64,000 bases of DNA from assembly GCA_963735065.1 (NCBI GenBank), contig CAVTJL010000001.1:310001-374000 (forward strand). Direction: 5' to 3'. The notes below the pieces were generated by a model. It was not told the DNA's origin and ran no database searches. It saw nothing but the letters and a program-made list of their open reading frames with translations. The stretch's first letter is position 1. Each line of letters starts with the position of its first letter. Below are positions 1-8,028 of this stretch, piece after piece. The stretch comes from CAVTJL01 sp963735065. Lineage in GTDB: Bacteria; Pseudomonadota; Alphaproteobacteria; Geminicoccales; Geminicoccaceae. The position numbers and the translations under genes were made by a program.

Positions 1-250
1 GCAGCGTATGCGGGGAAGCACCAGCGGGCCGGGCCGCGACGCGTGCCGAGTTGCCCACCGACGGCGAGGCATAGGGCGCCGGCAGGTCCGAGGGCGGGAT
101 CAGCCGCCGCACGCCTGGCGCATCCTCGCGCCAGCTGCCGAACGCATCCTGGCCGGCCCTCAGCGCGTTGCCGCTGGAAGCGGCACCGGCCGGCGGAGGT
201 AGCGATAGCGCGGCGAGCGAGGCGACAGCCGCAACGACGATGGCACGCAT
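1..250 (-). CDS. PQQ-dependent sugar (sorbosone-type) dehydrogenase, 5' end only
   Basis: The gene starts at an ATG at 250 and runs off the left edge, so only the first 83 codons are present. Residues 1-23 form a Sec signal peptide (MRAIVVAAVASLAALSL, then an Ala-rich cleavage region). The mature part reads GQDAFGSWREDAPGVRRL followed by LIPPSDLPAPYASPS, the N-terminal block I recognise from periplasmic PQQ-dependent sugar/L-sorbosone dehydrogenases, which oxidise sugars in the periplasm. The beta-propeller with the active site lies outside the window, so substrate cannot be judged. It is transcribed away from the cyclase gene at 460, leaving about 210 bp of shared upstream region. Confidence 0.6.
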   Translation of the reverse strand, partial: MRAIVVAAVASLAALSLPPPAGAASSGNALRAGQDAFGSWREDAPGVRRLIPPSDLPAPYASPSVGNSARVAARPAGASPHTL

Positions 251-459
251 CCCAGGTCTCCCAGGCAACCGGGCCTCGCTGCCGGCGCCGACGCACAGCC
301 GAGCGGCGCTCTGCAGCAGTCCTCATCTAGAAGCCGCGGGCCGCCTGAACATGGGGTGGTGCGATTGATCCCGGGCTCCGGGCTTCCCGGGCATGGGCGG
401 CCGCTCTAGGGTCGGCGGCAGGGTCGCGAGTTCCGCGGCCAGGGAGCGACACCGAAACG

Positions 460-2391
460 ATGCGCAAGCATGGCCAGCGCGGGACCTGGGGGCTCCAGCT
501 CGTGGTGGCGACCATCTTTGCCGCCATCGTGCTGGCGATCGCCGGTGAGCTCGTCTGGTACAATCATCGCGAGACCACACGACTTGTCCGAAAGGACGCC
601 GAGGCCCGCTTCGCGAACATAGGCCAGCAGATCCGCGGCGAGATCCGGGATCGCGTGAACCTCGCAACCGCCGTGCTCGACACGGCGTCGCTGACCGTGC
701 CGCTGGATCTCCCACCGGAGGCTCTGCGGCAGATCCTGGCGCGCATGCTGGGCGACCTCGATCGGGTCCTCCCAGCAACCACCGCCCTCTATCTCGGTCG
801 CCGGGACGGCAGCCTCGTCATGGCCCGTCGATTGCCCCGCCGGCCTGAAGGACCGTCCGAGCGGGCGGGCCCCGAAGCCGCCTACGAGGTCGAGCTGGTC
901 ACGCGGGGCGCGAACGGCGCCACCGCCCGCTGGGAGGTCACGGACTCCGTCGGACAGGTGATCAAGAGCGCCGAGCCCGAGCCGACGGACTTCGATCCTC
1001 GGACGCGGCCCTGGTACAAGGCGGCGCTGGCCAGCCCGAATGCCGTGACAACTCCGCCCTACCTCTTCGCCGACGTGCCCGAGACGGGGCTGACCCTGGC
1101 GCGCCGCTCGCGCACCGAGCAGGGCGCCGTTTTCGGCGTCGACGTGACCCTGGCCGCGCTCGACCGGTTCCTCGCAGAGCTCAAAAGCTCGTCAGACCAG
1201 CAGCTCGTCATCTTCCAGCATGACGGCACCCTCGTCGCCTCGCCGGATGGCGCCGCCCTGCGGGCGTCGGCTCCTGCCGGACATCTCGACGGCCCGGCTC
1301 ACCTCGCCGAGCTGGGCAACCCGGTTCTCGCCGGCCTCTACCGCGCCTTCCATGCCGACCCCGAGAGCAAGACGCTTGCGCTGACGATTGGCGGCGAGGA
1401 GTACCTCGCTCGCTTCGAGACGCTGGATTCCCCCGCCTCGAACCTCGCCATCGGCATCGCGCTCCCCTTGGACGATGTGGTGGATCCGGCAGACAGGATC
1501 GGCATCGCCTCGCTCGGCATCAGCCTCGTCGCCATCTTCTTGGCCGTTCTGATCGTGCTGGCCGCCGCGCGAGGCATCAGCCGCCCGCTCAGCCTCGTCA
1601 CCGGCCAGATCGGCCATGTGATGCGCTTCGAGCCGGACGATGTCCGGCCGCCCTCCTCGCGCATTCGCGAGATCGAGGCGCTGGGCGCAGCGCTGACCGT
1701 TCTCGACCTCACGCTCAAGAACTTCGTCACCTACGTGCCGGGCCAGATCGTCCGGCGGATCGTCGCGCACAAGCAGCTCCCCACCCTCGGCGGCAGGCGC
1801 CAGCCGCTGACGGTCCTGTTCTCCGACGTCGCCGGCTTCACCAGCCTCGCGGAAGGCATGGATCCGGAGGCTTTGATGGTCACGACCTCGCGCTACTTCA
1901 GCGCCGTGGCCGAGGAGCTGATCGCCACGGGCGCCACCATCGACAAGTATATCGGCGACAGCGTCATGGCCTTCTGGAACGCGCCCGAGCCCCAGGAGGA
2001 CCATGTGCGCCGCGCCTGCCGGGGCGCGCTGGCCGCCGCCGCTCGGGTGGACCGGCTGAACGCCCAGCTCGTTGCCGAGGGCCGCCCGCCGATGCGGACG
2101 CGCTTCGGCATCCACACCGGCGAGGCCGTGGTCGGCAATGTCGGCTCGATCGACCGGATGAACTACACGGCCCTGGGCCACACGGTGAACGTGGCCGCGC
2201 GCTTCGAGGCGCTCAACAAGGAGCACGGCACGAGGATCCTGGTGAGCGAGCCGGTGCGCAGCGCCGTCGGCGACGCGTTCCGCTTCCGCTTCATCGCCGA
2301 GATCGTTCCGCGCGGCGCCAGCGGGTCGCTCGCAGCCTACGAGCTTTTGGGGCCGGCCGAGGAGCAACCGGGGAGTCCGGCCTGCACGTGA
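460..2391 (+). CDS. Membrane-bound class III adenylate/guanylate cyclase with periplasmic Cache sensor
   Basis: This 643-residue protein should make cAMP or cGMP in response to a periplasmic signal. A first membrane segment lies at about 13-33 (LQLVVATIFAAIVLAIAG). A Cache-like extracytoplasmic domain fills about 40-330 and contains the typical FDPRTRPWYKAA. A second membrane segment lies at about 345-368 (IASLGISLVAIFLAVLIVL), followed by a HAMP-like stretch. The class III catalytic domain occupies about 440-625, with both metal aspartates in VLFSDVAGFTSL and KYIGDSVMAFWNAP and the ALGHTVNVAARFE helix. An AGGGAG sequence lies about 12 nt before the ATG. It ends 25 bp from the convergent MFS gene. 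Substrate (ATP or GTP) is not decided from sequence alone. Confidence 0.93.
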   Translation: MRKHGQRGTWGLQLVVATIFAAIVLAIAGELVWYNHRETTRLVRKDAEARFANIGQQIRGEIRDRVNLATAVLDTASLTVPLDLPPEALRQILARMLGDLDRVLPATTALYLGRRDGSLVMARRLPRRPEGPSERAGPEAAYEVELVTRGANGATARWEVTDSVGQVIKSAEPEPTDFDPRTRPWYKAALASPNAVTTPPYLFADVPETGLTLARRSRTEQGAVFGVDVTLAALDRFLAELKSSSDQQLVIFQHDGTLVASPDGAALRASAPAGHLDGPAHLAELGNPVLAGLYRAFHADPESKTLALTIGGEEYLARFETLDSPASNLAIGIALPLDDVVDPADRIGIASLGISLVAIFLAVLIVLAAARGISRPLSLVTGQIGHVMRFEPDDVRPPSSRIREIEALGAALTVLDLTLKNFVTYVPGQIVRRIVAHKQLPTLGGRRQPLTVLFSDVAGFTSLAEGMDPEALMVTTSRYFSAVAEELIATGATIDKYIGDSVMAFWNAPEPQEDHVRRACRGALAAAARVDRLNAQLVAEGRPPMRTRFGIHTGEAVVGNVGSIDRMNYTALGHTVNVAARFEALNKEHGTRILVSEPVRSAVGDAFRFRFIAEIVPRGASGSLAAYELLGPAEEQPGSPACT

Positions 2392-2416
2392 TCCGGACGC
2401 CTCGGCGCAGGCGCCC

Positions 2417-3661
2417 TCATCCGTTGCCCCCGCTCGCACCGTCGACACGGGGATCGATCCGCGCGAGCGCCGGGCTGGTCGCCGGCAGGTTGACGAAGTC
2501 GGTGCGCTCCTCCAACGGCACGGGCCGCCGCCGCGTCATCCGCCAGATCGAGAACAGCGAGACCGCGAGCGCGATGGCCGTGGTGTAGGCGAAAAGGCCC
2601 CCCGGGCCGCCCACGGCCATCACCGGTGCCGCAAGGCTCGGGCCCAGCATCGAGCCCACCGCCCAGGCGAAGAGCGCGCCGCTGCTGACACCCACCATCT
2701 GGTCGGGCTCGGCGAAGTCGCCGGCATGGGCGACGCAGACGCCGTAGACCGAGTAGGAGCTGGCGCCCCAGAGCAGGAAGAGAACGCCCAGGCTCGGGGC
2801 GTGGCGCGGCGCCGTCAGCAGGATGACGAGCGAGACGAGGGCGATGAAGCTGGTGCAGCCGATGATGACGAGGCGCCTGTCGATGCGGTCGGAGAGCCAG
2901 CCCAGGGGCCACTGGACGAGGAGGCTGCCGATCTGCGGCAGGGAGAGAAGGATCACGATCACGGCGACCGAGAGCCCGCGATCGGCGCCGTAGACCGGCG
3001 TCATGCTCTGGAACGCGCTGTTGAGGAGGCCCGAGCCGATGCAGCCGACGATGGCCGCGGGCGCAAGCCGATAGAGCTCGCGAAAGCCCATGAGCACGAG
3101 ACGCGGCGGCGGTGGCTCGTGCGTGCTGGTCATCGCGATCGGCACGAGCGACAGCGAGAAGGCGGCCGAGGCCACCATGAGGAAGGTGGCGCCGCCGGCA
3201 CCGCCCTGAGCCAGCGCCAGCTGGCCCAGCACGATCGCGAGCTTGGTGGAGACGAGGTAGAACGCGATGACCCGGCCGCGCTCGGTCCGCGGCGTCGCCG
3301 CGTTGAGCCACCCCTCGGCGACGATGAAGAGTCCAGCCACGCAAAAGCCGAAGGCGAGGCGGAGCGCGAACCAGAGGCGGGGATCCGGGCCGATCGCGAG
3401 CGCCAGGCTGATGATGGCGCAGACGGCAGCCAAGGCGGCGAAGGCGCGGATGTGGCCGACCGAACGGATCAGAGACTGGGCGCGAAAGCAGCCCACGAGA
3501 AAGCCCAGCCCGTAGCCCGAGGCGACGAGACCGACGACCACGGCCGAGACGCCAGCGAGATTGAGCTGGAGCGGTATGAGAACGGCCAGAAGGGTGTTGC
3601 CGAGCTGGAGGACGCTGGCGCCGCCGACGATGGCCCCGACGGCGACGTACTGCTTCAGCAT
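2417..3661 (-). CDS. MFS transporter, YcaD-like
   Basis: A 414-residue major facilitator with about twelve hydrophobic segments. The TM2-3 loop region reads SLIRSVGHIRAFA and the central loop contains DRIDRRLVIIG, a variant of the MFS RxxDRxGRR signature. The pattern (an N-half ending in RTERGRVIAFYLVSTKLAIVLGQ) resembles YcaD/YfkF-type permeases of unknown substrate. I chose the ATG at 3661 because it starts directly at MLKQYVAVGAIVGG and is preceded by GGGAGGGG. An upstream ATG at 3730 would add 23 Arg-rich residues unlike a transporter N-terminus. It stands alone and is convergent with the cyclase gene. Confidence 0.85.
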   Translation of the reverse strand: MLKQYVAVGAIVGGASVLQLGNTLLAVLIPLQLNLAGVSAVVVGLVASGYGLGFLVGCFRAQSLIRSVGHIRAFAALAAVCAIISLALAIGPDPRLWFALRLAFGFCVAGLFIVAEGWLNAATPRTERGRVIAFYLVSTKLAIVLGQLALAQGGAGGATFLMVASAAFSLSLVPIAMTSTHEPPPPRLVLMGFRELYRLAPAAIVGCIGSGLLNSAFQSMTPVYGADRGLSVAVIVILLSLPQIGSLLVQWPLGWLSDRIDRRLVIIGCTSFIALVSLVILLTAPRHAPSLGVLFLLWGASSYSVYGVCVAHAGDFAEPDQMVGVSSGALFAWAVGSMLGPSLAAPVMAVGGPGGLFAYTTAIALAVSLFSIWRMTRRRPVPLEERTDFVNLPATSPALARIDPRVDGASGGNG

Positions 3662-3817
3662 CCCCTCCCCCGCGCCCACTGCGGCGAGCCGACGCTTAGC
3701 GCACGCCCTTCGCCAGGAGCAAGCAAGCAAAAGGTCATAGCGCGGCTCGTGTCTAGAGGGCCCGCAGAGACGGCCAGCCGTCGCTTGCCGCCACTTGCCG
3801 AGGGGCTAGGTTGGGCC

Positions 3818-4390
3818 ATGCCCGATGACCCCTTTCCACCCTTCGAGACGGCGCGGCTCCTGCTGCGCTGTGTCGCTCCTGACGATGCGGCGGCCACGTC
3901 CGCGCTGATGACCCCGGAGGTCAGCCGTTGGCTCGCCTCCTGGCCCCTGCCCTTCACCCCCGCGATGGCCACCGCGCGCATCGAGAGCCTGCGATTGCGG
4001 GCTGTCGAGCGGAGCGCCATGCCCCTGGCCGTCGTCGAGAAGGCCAGCGCCGCATTGGCAGGCTGGGTCGTGATCGAGCGGGACGGAGAGACAGGGAAGC
4101 GTGGCGCCGTGGGCTACTGGCTGGGCGAGGCCTACCAGCGCAGGGGGTACATGCGCGAGGCCATGGCCGCGGCGCTGCCGACCGCATTCGCGAGGCTCGA
4201 TCTGGAGGTGATCGAGGCGGGAGCCCAGCTCGCCAACGTCGGATCGTTCGCCATCATGCGGGCCTGCGGCATGAGGCCCGCTGGCCAGCGCATGGTCTAC
4301 GCGCCGACGCGCGGCCGGGAAGAGCTTTGCCAGTTCTACGAGATCGAGCGCCAGCACCACGTCCCGAGGGTCCCGGCCTCCCCTCCCTAG
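3818..4390 (+). CDS. GNAT family N-acetyltransferase (RimJ/RimL type)
   Basis: A 190-residue acetyltransferase. It opens with ETARLLLRCVAPDDAAA, the usual first strand and helix of RimJ/RimL-like GNATs, and has the acetyl-CoA loop region in GYWLGEAYQRRGYMREAM at about residues 102-119. The conserved NVGSFAIMRACGMRPAG follows in the C-terminal third (N..S...M..cGM). Such enzymes acetylate protein N-termini, small amines or antibiotics; the substrate cannot be read here. The ATG at 3818 fits the domain start, and the frame is open well upstream but is not GNAT-like there. Confidence 0.85.
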   Translation: MPDDPFPPFETARLLLRCVAPDDAAATSALMTPEVSRWLASWPLPFTPAMATARIESLRLRAVERSAMPLAVVEKASAALAGWVVIERDGETGKRGAVGYWLGEAYQRRGYMREAMAAALPTAFARLDLEVIEAGAQLANVGSFAIMRACGMRPAGQRMVYAPTRGREELCQFYEIERQHHVPRVPASPP

Positions 4391-4495
4391 GGCTTGATCG
4401 AGCCCGGATGCCGGCAACCTTGCGTGCCCGAACCACGACGCTAGATTGTCATAGCGGGTAAAGGGCATTCGAGCAGCGCACCGGAAGGCCAGACA

Positions 4496-4588
4496 ATGCT
4501 GAACGCACGATCGGTTGGCGGATTTCTTCTTCTTGCGACCGTGCTGGCCGTCTTGTGGCTTCGTGCGACATGGAGCTGGATCATCTAG
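4496..4588 (+). CDS. 30-residue single-pass membrane peptide
   Basis: A very short open frame: four polar residues, then a hydrophobic stretch (GGFLLLATVLAVLWL), then a Trp-rich end. A weak GGAAGG lies 10 nt upstream. It ends 26 nt before the XpaC-like gene and so could be the first cistron of that operon. Short membrane peptides commonly accompany envelope-stress operons, but I do not recognise a family. It is supported only by composition and position, and a chance open frame remains possible. Confidence 0.35.
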   Translation: MLNARSVGGFLLLATVLAVLWLRATWSWII

Positions 4589-4614
4589 GCAGGCCATAGG
4601 GGAGCATCCACGCA

Positions 4615-5526
4615 ATGGCCGAGACGAGCCAGCACTCGCGCCGGATCGGCTCCGCGGCCGCGGGGTCGGCCCGGCCCGACCGGCCGTCCGGCATGCCGGA
4701 CCTGTCGGGCTCCTTTCGCGGAGCGTCGGTCTGGCTGCTGCGCCTGATGGCGCTCACCTTCGTCCTGCCGCTGATCCTGCATCTTCTGCGCGGTGCCGGC
4801 ACCGATGCGCTCTCGCTGATCGTCGGCATCGCCCTCTTCCTCGCGGCCAGCAGCATCATCCGGTCGGGCCTCGACATCGAGGCCGACTTCGCCGCGCGCC
4901 GCATCGCCCGCCCGCCGCGCCTGCCGAGGAAGCTCGCGGGTGCGGTCGTCGCCGGGCTCGGCGCCGCGGTGATCGGCCTGGGGGCTGCCGAGTGCGGGGT
5001 CCTCGCCACGCTGCTCTTCGCCTGCCTCACGGGCTTTGCCTGCTTTCTCGCCTACGGCAACGATCCGAAGGTGGACGACAGCGCGCTCGAGGTGGCGGCC
5101 AGGCGGGCCGGCGTGGCACCGCAGGAGGTGCGCAACACGATCGACGAGGCCAGCCGCAAGATCCGCGAGATCGAGGCCGCCTCGGCCCAGCTCAACTCGC
5201 GCGAGCTCAAGGGCTGGATGCAGCGGATCACGGATCAGGCGCGGGTCGTGCTGGGTGAGCTCGAGAAGGACCCGAAGGACCTGCCCCGGGCGCGCCGCTT
5301 CCTCGTCACCTATCTCGACGGCACGCGCGACGTCGTCACCAAGTACGCAGCCCAGCAGCAAGACCTCGCGGACACGCCGCTCGCCGATAACTTCCGGCGC
5401 GTGCTGACGACGATCGAGCAGGTGTTCAAGGAGCAGGAAGAGGTCCTCAAGCAGGACGACAAGACGGATCTCGAGGTCCAGATCGAGGTGCTCGAGACCC
5501 AGCTCAAGCGCGAAGGCGTCCACTGA
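4615..5526 (+). CDS. XpaC-like membrane protein (5-bromo-4-chloroindolyl phosphate hydrolysis family)
   Basis: A 303-residue protein of the XpaC family, whose Bacillus member was named for hydrolysis of an indolyl phosphate dye but whose true role is unknown. It has a short polar N-terminus, hydrophobic segments at about 38-60 and 63-82 and a longer hydrophobic block at about 104-144. The C-terminal half is cytoplasmic and alpha-helical, with VAPQEVRNTIDEASRKIREI and KYAAQQQDLADTPLADNF typical of the family. The C-terminus is coiled-coil-like (KEQEEVLKQDDKTDLEVQIE). It is followed 61 nt later by telA, the partner usually found with xpaC. Confidence 0.85.
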   Translation: MAETSQHSRRIGSAAAGSARPDRPSGMPDLSGSFRGASVWLLRLMALTFVLPLILHLLRGAGTDALSLIVGIALFLAASSIIRSGLDIEADFAARRIARPPRLPRKLAGAVVAGLGAAVIGLGAAECGVLATLLFACLTGFACFLAYGNDPKVDDSALEVAARRAGVAPQEVRNTIDEASRKIREIEAASAQLNSRELKGWMQRITDQARVVLGELEKDPKDLPRARRFLVTYLDGTRDVVTKYAAQQQDLADTPLADNFRRVLTTIEQVFKEQEEVLKQDDKTDLEVQIEVLETQLKREGVH

Positions 5527-5546
5527 GAGGGCCACAGCGCTACCCG

Positions 5547-5577
5547 AACGAGAATGTGGGCCAAACGAGAACGTGGG
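5547..5577 (+). repeat. Short imperfect direct repeat before telA
   Basis: Two copies of AACGAGAAYGTGGG (5547-5560 and 5564-5577) lie in tandem with a 3-nt gap in the xpaC-telA spacer. They differ at one base. The second copy runs into the AGAGGG ribosome binding site of telA. This may be a chance duplication or a regulator/mRNA-processing site. Confidence 0.4.
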
Positions 5578-5587
5578 AGAGGGAACG

Positions 5588-6772
5588 ATGACCGCCGACA
5601 GCACCCCGAGCGCGCCGACGCCAGCCGCCACCACCTCGCCCGACGGGCTCGACGTCAAGCTCGCCTCGTTCGGGCAGGAGCTGGTCCAGGACCTGCAGAT
5701 CAAGCTCGACGGGCCCGTCGAGCAGCAGGTGGGCCAGGTCCTCAAAGAGCTCGACATGAGCGATACCAACTCGATCATCTTCTTCGGCTCGAAGGCGCAG
5801 CAGCAGCTCTCCACGATCTCCGAGCAGATGCTGGGCAAGGTCCGCACCAAGGACGTGGGCCCGGCGGGCGATCTCCTGAACACGATGGTCCAGCGGCTGC
5901 GGGATCTCGACGTCCCCGACGTGAAGCCGGGCGAGAAGCCGGGCATCATCTCGCGCCTGTTCGGCGTGAAGAGCGAGATCGAGAAGTTCCTCGACCGCTA
6001 CGACGACGTGAAGGGCCAGATCGAGGGCATCACCGACGATCTCGAGCGGCACAAGACCAAGCTGCTCACCGACATCGTGAGCCTCGACAAGCTCTACGAC
6101 GCCAACCTCGACTATTTCCGCACGCTCGAGGTCTACATCGCCGCCGGCCGCGCCAAGCTCAAGGAGCTGGACGAGCAGATCCTCCCCAAGCTCGCCCAGG
6201 AGACCGAGAAGGCCGACGACGTCATCGACGCCCAAAAGCTCCGCGACATGCGGGCTGCGAGGGACGATCTCGAGCGGCGGGTGCACGATCTCCTCCTGAC
6301 CCGGCAGGTCACGATGCAGGGCCTGCCCTCGATCCGCCTCGTCCAGGAGAACGACAAGTCGCTCGTCACCAAGATCAACTCGACGATCGCCAACACCGTG
6401 CCCTTGTGGAAGCAGCAGCTGGCCCAGGCGGTGACGATCTTCCGCTCCGGCAAGGCCGCGCAAGCGGTCAAGGCCGCCTCCGACCTCACGAACGAGCTCT
6501 TGAAGAGCAACGCGGAGAATCTCCGGACCGCGAACCAGGAGGTCAGGGAGCAGATGGAGCGCGGCGTCTTCGACATCGAGACCGTGAAGGCCGCGAACCA
6601 GAACCTGATCGCCACCATCGAGGACAGCCTGCGCATCGCCGACGAGGGCAAGCGCAAGCGGGCCGAGGCCGAGGGCGAGCTGCAAAAGTGCGAGAGCGAG
6701 CTCAGGAAGGTCCTTTCCGCCGCCTCGGCCCGCGCCGCCGGCGCCCCGCCCCCGACGCCGCCCGCGGCCTAG
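5588..6772 (+). CDS. telA: TelA family toxic anion resistance protein
   Basis: A 394-residue, highly charged, almost wholly helical protein of the TelA/KlaA family (tellurite and toxic-anion resistance; also linked to antibiotic and nisin tolerance in Firmicutes). Family-type stretches include KPGEKPGIISRLFGVKSEI near residue 120, LDKLYDANLDYFRTLEVYIAAG and PSIRLVQENDKSLVTKINST, which is strongly conserved in TelA. The C-terminus is Ala/Pro-rich. The ATG at 5588 follows GAGAGGGAACG; an in-frame start five codons upstream is less well placed. Membrane segments are absent, so it probably acts at the membrane through the XpaC-like and SPFH partners encoded next to it. Confidence 0.93.
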   Translation: MTADSTPSAPTPAATTSPDGLDVKLASFGQELVQDLQIKLDGPVEQQVGQVLKELDMSDTNSIIFFGSKAQQQLSTISEQMLGKVRTKDVGPAGDLLNTMVQRLRDLDVPDVKPGEKPGIISRLFGVKSEIEKFLDRYDDVKGQIEGITDDLERHKTKLLTDIVSLDKLYDANLDYFRTLEVYIAAGRAKLKELDEQILPKLAQETEKADDVIDAQKLRDMRAARDDLERRVHDLLLTRQVTMQGLPSIRLVQENDKSLVTKINSTIANTVPLWKQQLAQAVTIFRSGKAAQAVKAASDLTNELLKSNAENLRTANQEVREQMERGVFDIETVKAANQNLIATIEDSLRIADEGKRKRAEAEGELQKCESELRKVLSAASARAAGAPPPTPPAA

Positions 6773-6892
6773 TCCCCGGCACGACATCCCCCCTCGGGTC
6801 ATCGGCCGGCGAGGCTTCTGATCGAGGGCGAGGTTCGCTAGTGTCCGGCCCGCCGGGCCGGAGCCCGTTTTGACCACGAGACGGAGGCTGCC

Positions 6893-8023
6893 TTGATCTG
6901 GAACAAGCTGATGGGCGAGTTCGTCGACGTCATCACGTGGCTCGACGACTCCCCGGACACGATGGTCTGGCGCTTCGAGCGCCAGGGCAACGAGATCAAG
7001 CACGGCGCCAAGCTCACCGTGCGCGAGGGGCAGATGGCGGTCTTCGTCAACGAGGGCGAGATCGCCGACGTGTTCGGCCCCGGCATGTACGAGCTCTACA
7101 CCCAGAACCTGCCGATCCTATCGACCCTGCAGGCCTGGCCGCACGGCTTCCAGAGCCCCTTCAAGGCCGAGGTCTATTTCTGCAGCACGCGGATCTTCAC
7201 CGACCTCAAATGGGGCACCAAGAACCCCGTCATCGTGCGCGATTCGGAGTTCGGGGCGGTGCGGCTGCGCGCCTTCGGCACCTACGCCATCCGCATCAAG
7301 GACCCGGCCGTCTTCATCCGCGAGGTCGTCGGCACCGACGGCCACTTCACCGTGGACGAGATCAGCGACCAGCTGCGGAACACCATCGTCTCGCGCTTCT
7401 CGAACATCGTGGCGGGTGCCGGCATCCCGGTCCTCGACCTCGCCGCCAACTACGAGAAGCTGGGCGACTTCGTGAACGGCCGCATCGCGCCGGAGTTCGC
7501 CAATCTCGGGCTCGAGCTCGCCAAGCTCTATGTCGAGAACGTCTCGCTGCCGCCCGAGGTCGAGAAGGCGATGGACCGCCGCACCTCGATGGGTGTGGTG
7601 GGCGATCTCGGCCGCTATGCGCAGTTCCAGGCGGCCGAGGCGATGCGGGCGGCGGCCGAGAACCCGGGTGCCGCCGGCTCCGGTGTGGGCATGATGGTGG
7701 GCATGGGGCTGGGCCAGCAGGCCGGCCCCTGGGGCGCTCCTGCGGCAGCCGCCCCTGCGGCAGCGCCGGCCGCCCAGCCGGCAGCGGCCGCAGCGAGCCC
7801 GCCGCCGCTGCCTGGCGGGAAGCTCTACCACGTGGCCTCGAACGGCAAGCCCGCGGGGCCCTTCCCGATCGCGGCGCTGCGCGATCAGGCCCAGGCGGGC
7901 TCGCTGCAGCGGGAGACCCTGGTCTGGACCGAGGGGATGTCCGGCTGGCAGAAGGCCGGCGAGGTCGCCGAGCTGGCGCCGCTCTTCGCCTCGGTGCCGC
8001 CACCCCTGCCCGGCGCCGCCTGA
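6893..8023 (+). CDS. SPFH domain protein with C-terminal GYF_2 domain (YdjI-like)
   Basis: A 376-residue protein starting at TTG 6893 behind GGAGG. Residues about 25-240 form an SPFH/band-7-like domain of the 'virion core protein' or YdjI type (REGQMAVFVNEGEIADVFGPG, later FADLKWGTKNPVIVRD-like strands and the LYVENVSLPPEVEKAMD helix). A Gly/Ala/Pro-rich linker follows at about 255-310. The C-terminal GYF_2 domain has LYHVASNGKPAGPFPIAALR and a TLVWTEGMSGWQKAGE core. SPFH proteins organise membrane microdomains and GYF_2 domains bind proline-rich partners. It is 120 bp after telA and 5 bp before the zinc-ribbon gene. Confidence 0.88.
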   Translation: MIWNKLMGEFVDVITWLDDSPDTMVWRFERQGNEIKHGAKLTVREGQMAVFVNEGEIADVFGPGMYELYTQNLPILSTLQAWPHGFQSPFKAEVYFCSTRIFTDLKWGTKNPVIVRDSEFGAVRLRAFGTYAIRIKDPAVFIREVVGTDGHFTVDEISDQLRNTIVSRFSNIVAGAGIPVLDLAANYEKLGDFVNGRIAPEFANLGLELAKLYVENVSLPPEVEKAMDRRTSMGVVGDLGRYAQFQAAEAMRAAAENPGAAGSGVGMMVGMGLGQQAGPWGAPAAAAPAAAPAAQPAAAAASPPPLPGGKLYHVASNGKPAGPFPIAALRDQAQAGSLQRETLVWTEGMSGWQKAGEVAELAPLFASVPPPLPGAA

Positions 8024-8028
8024 CCCGC

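Noticed and set aside
5547..5577. Start of a CRISPR-like array
   Set aside because: Only two 14-nt copies with a 3-nt gap; no spacer structure.
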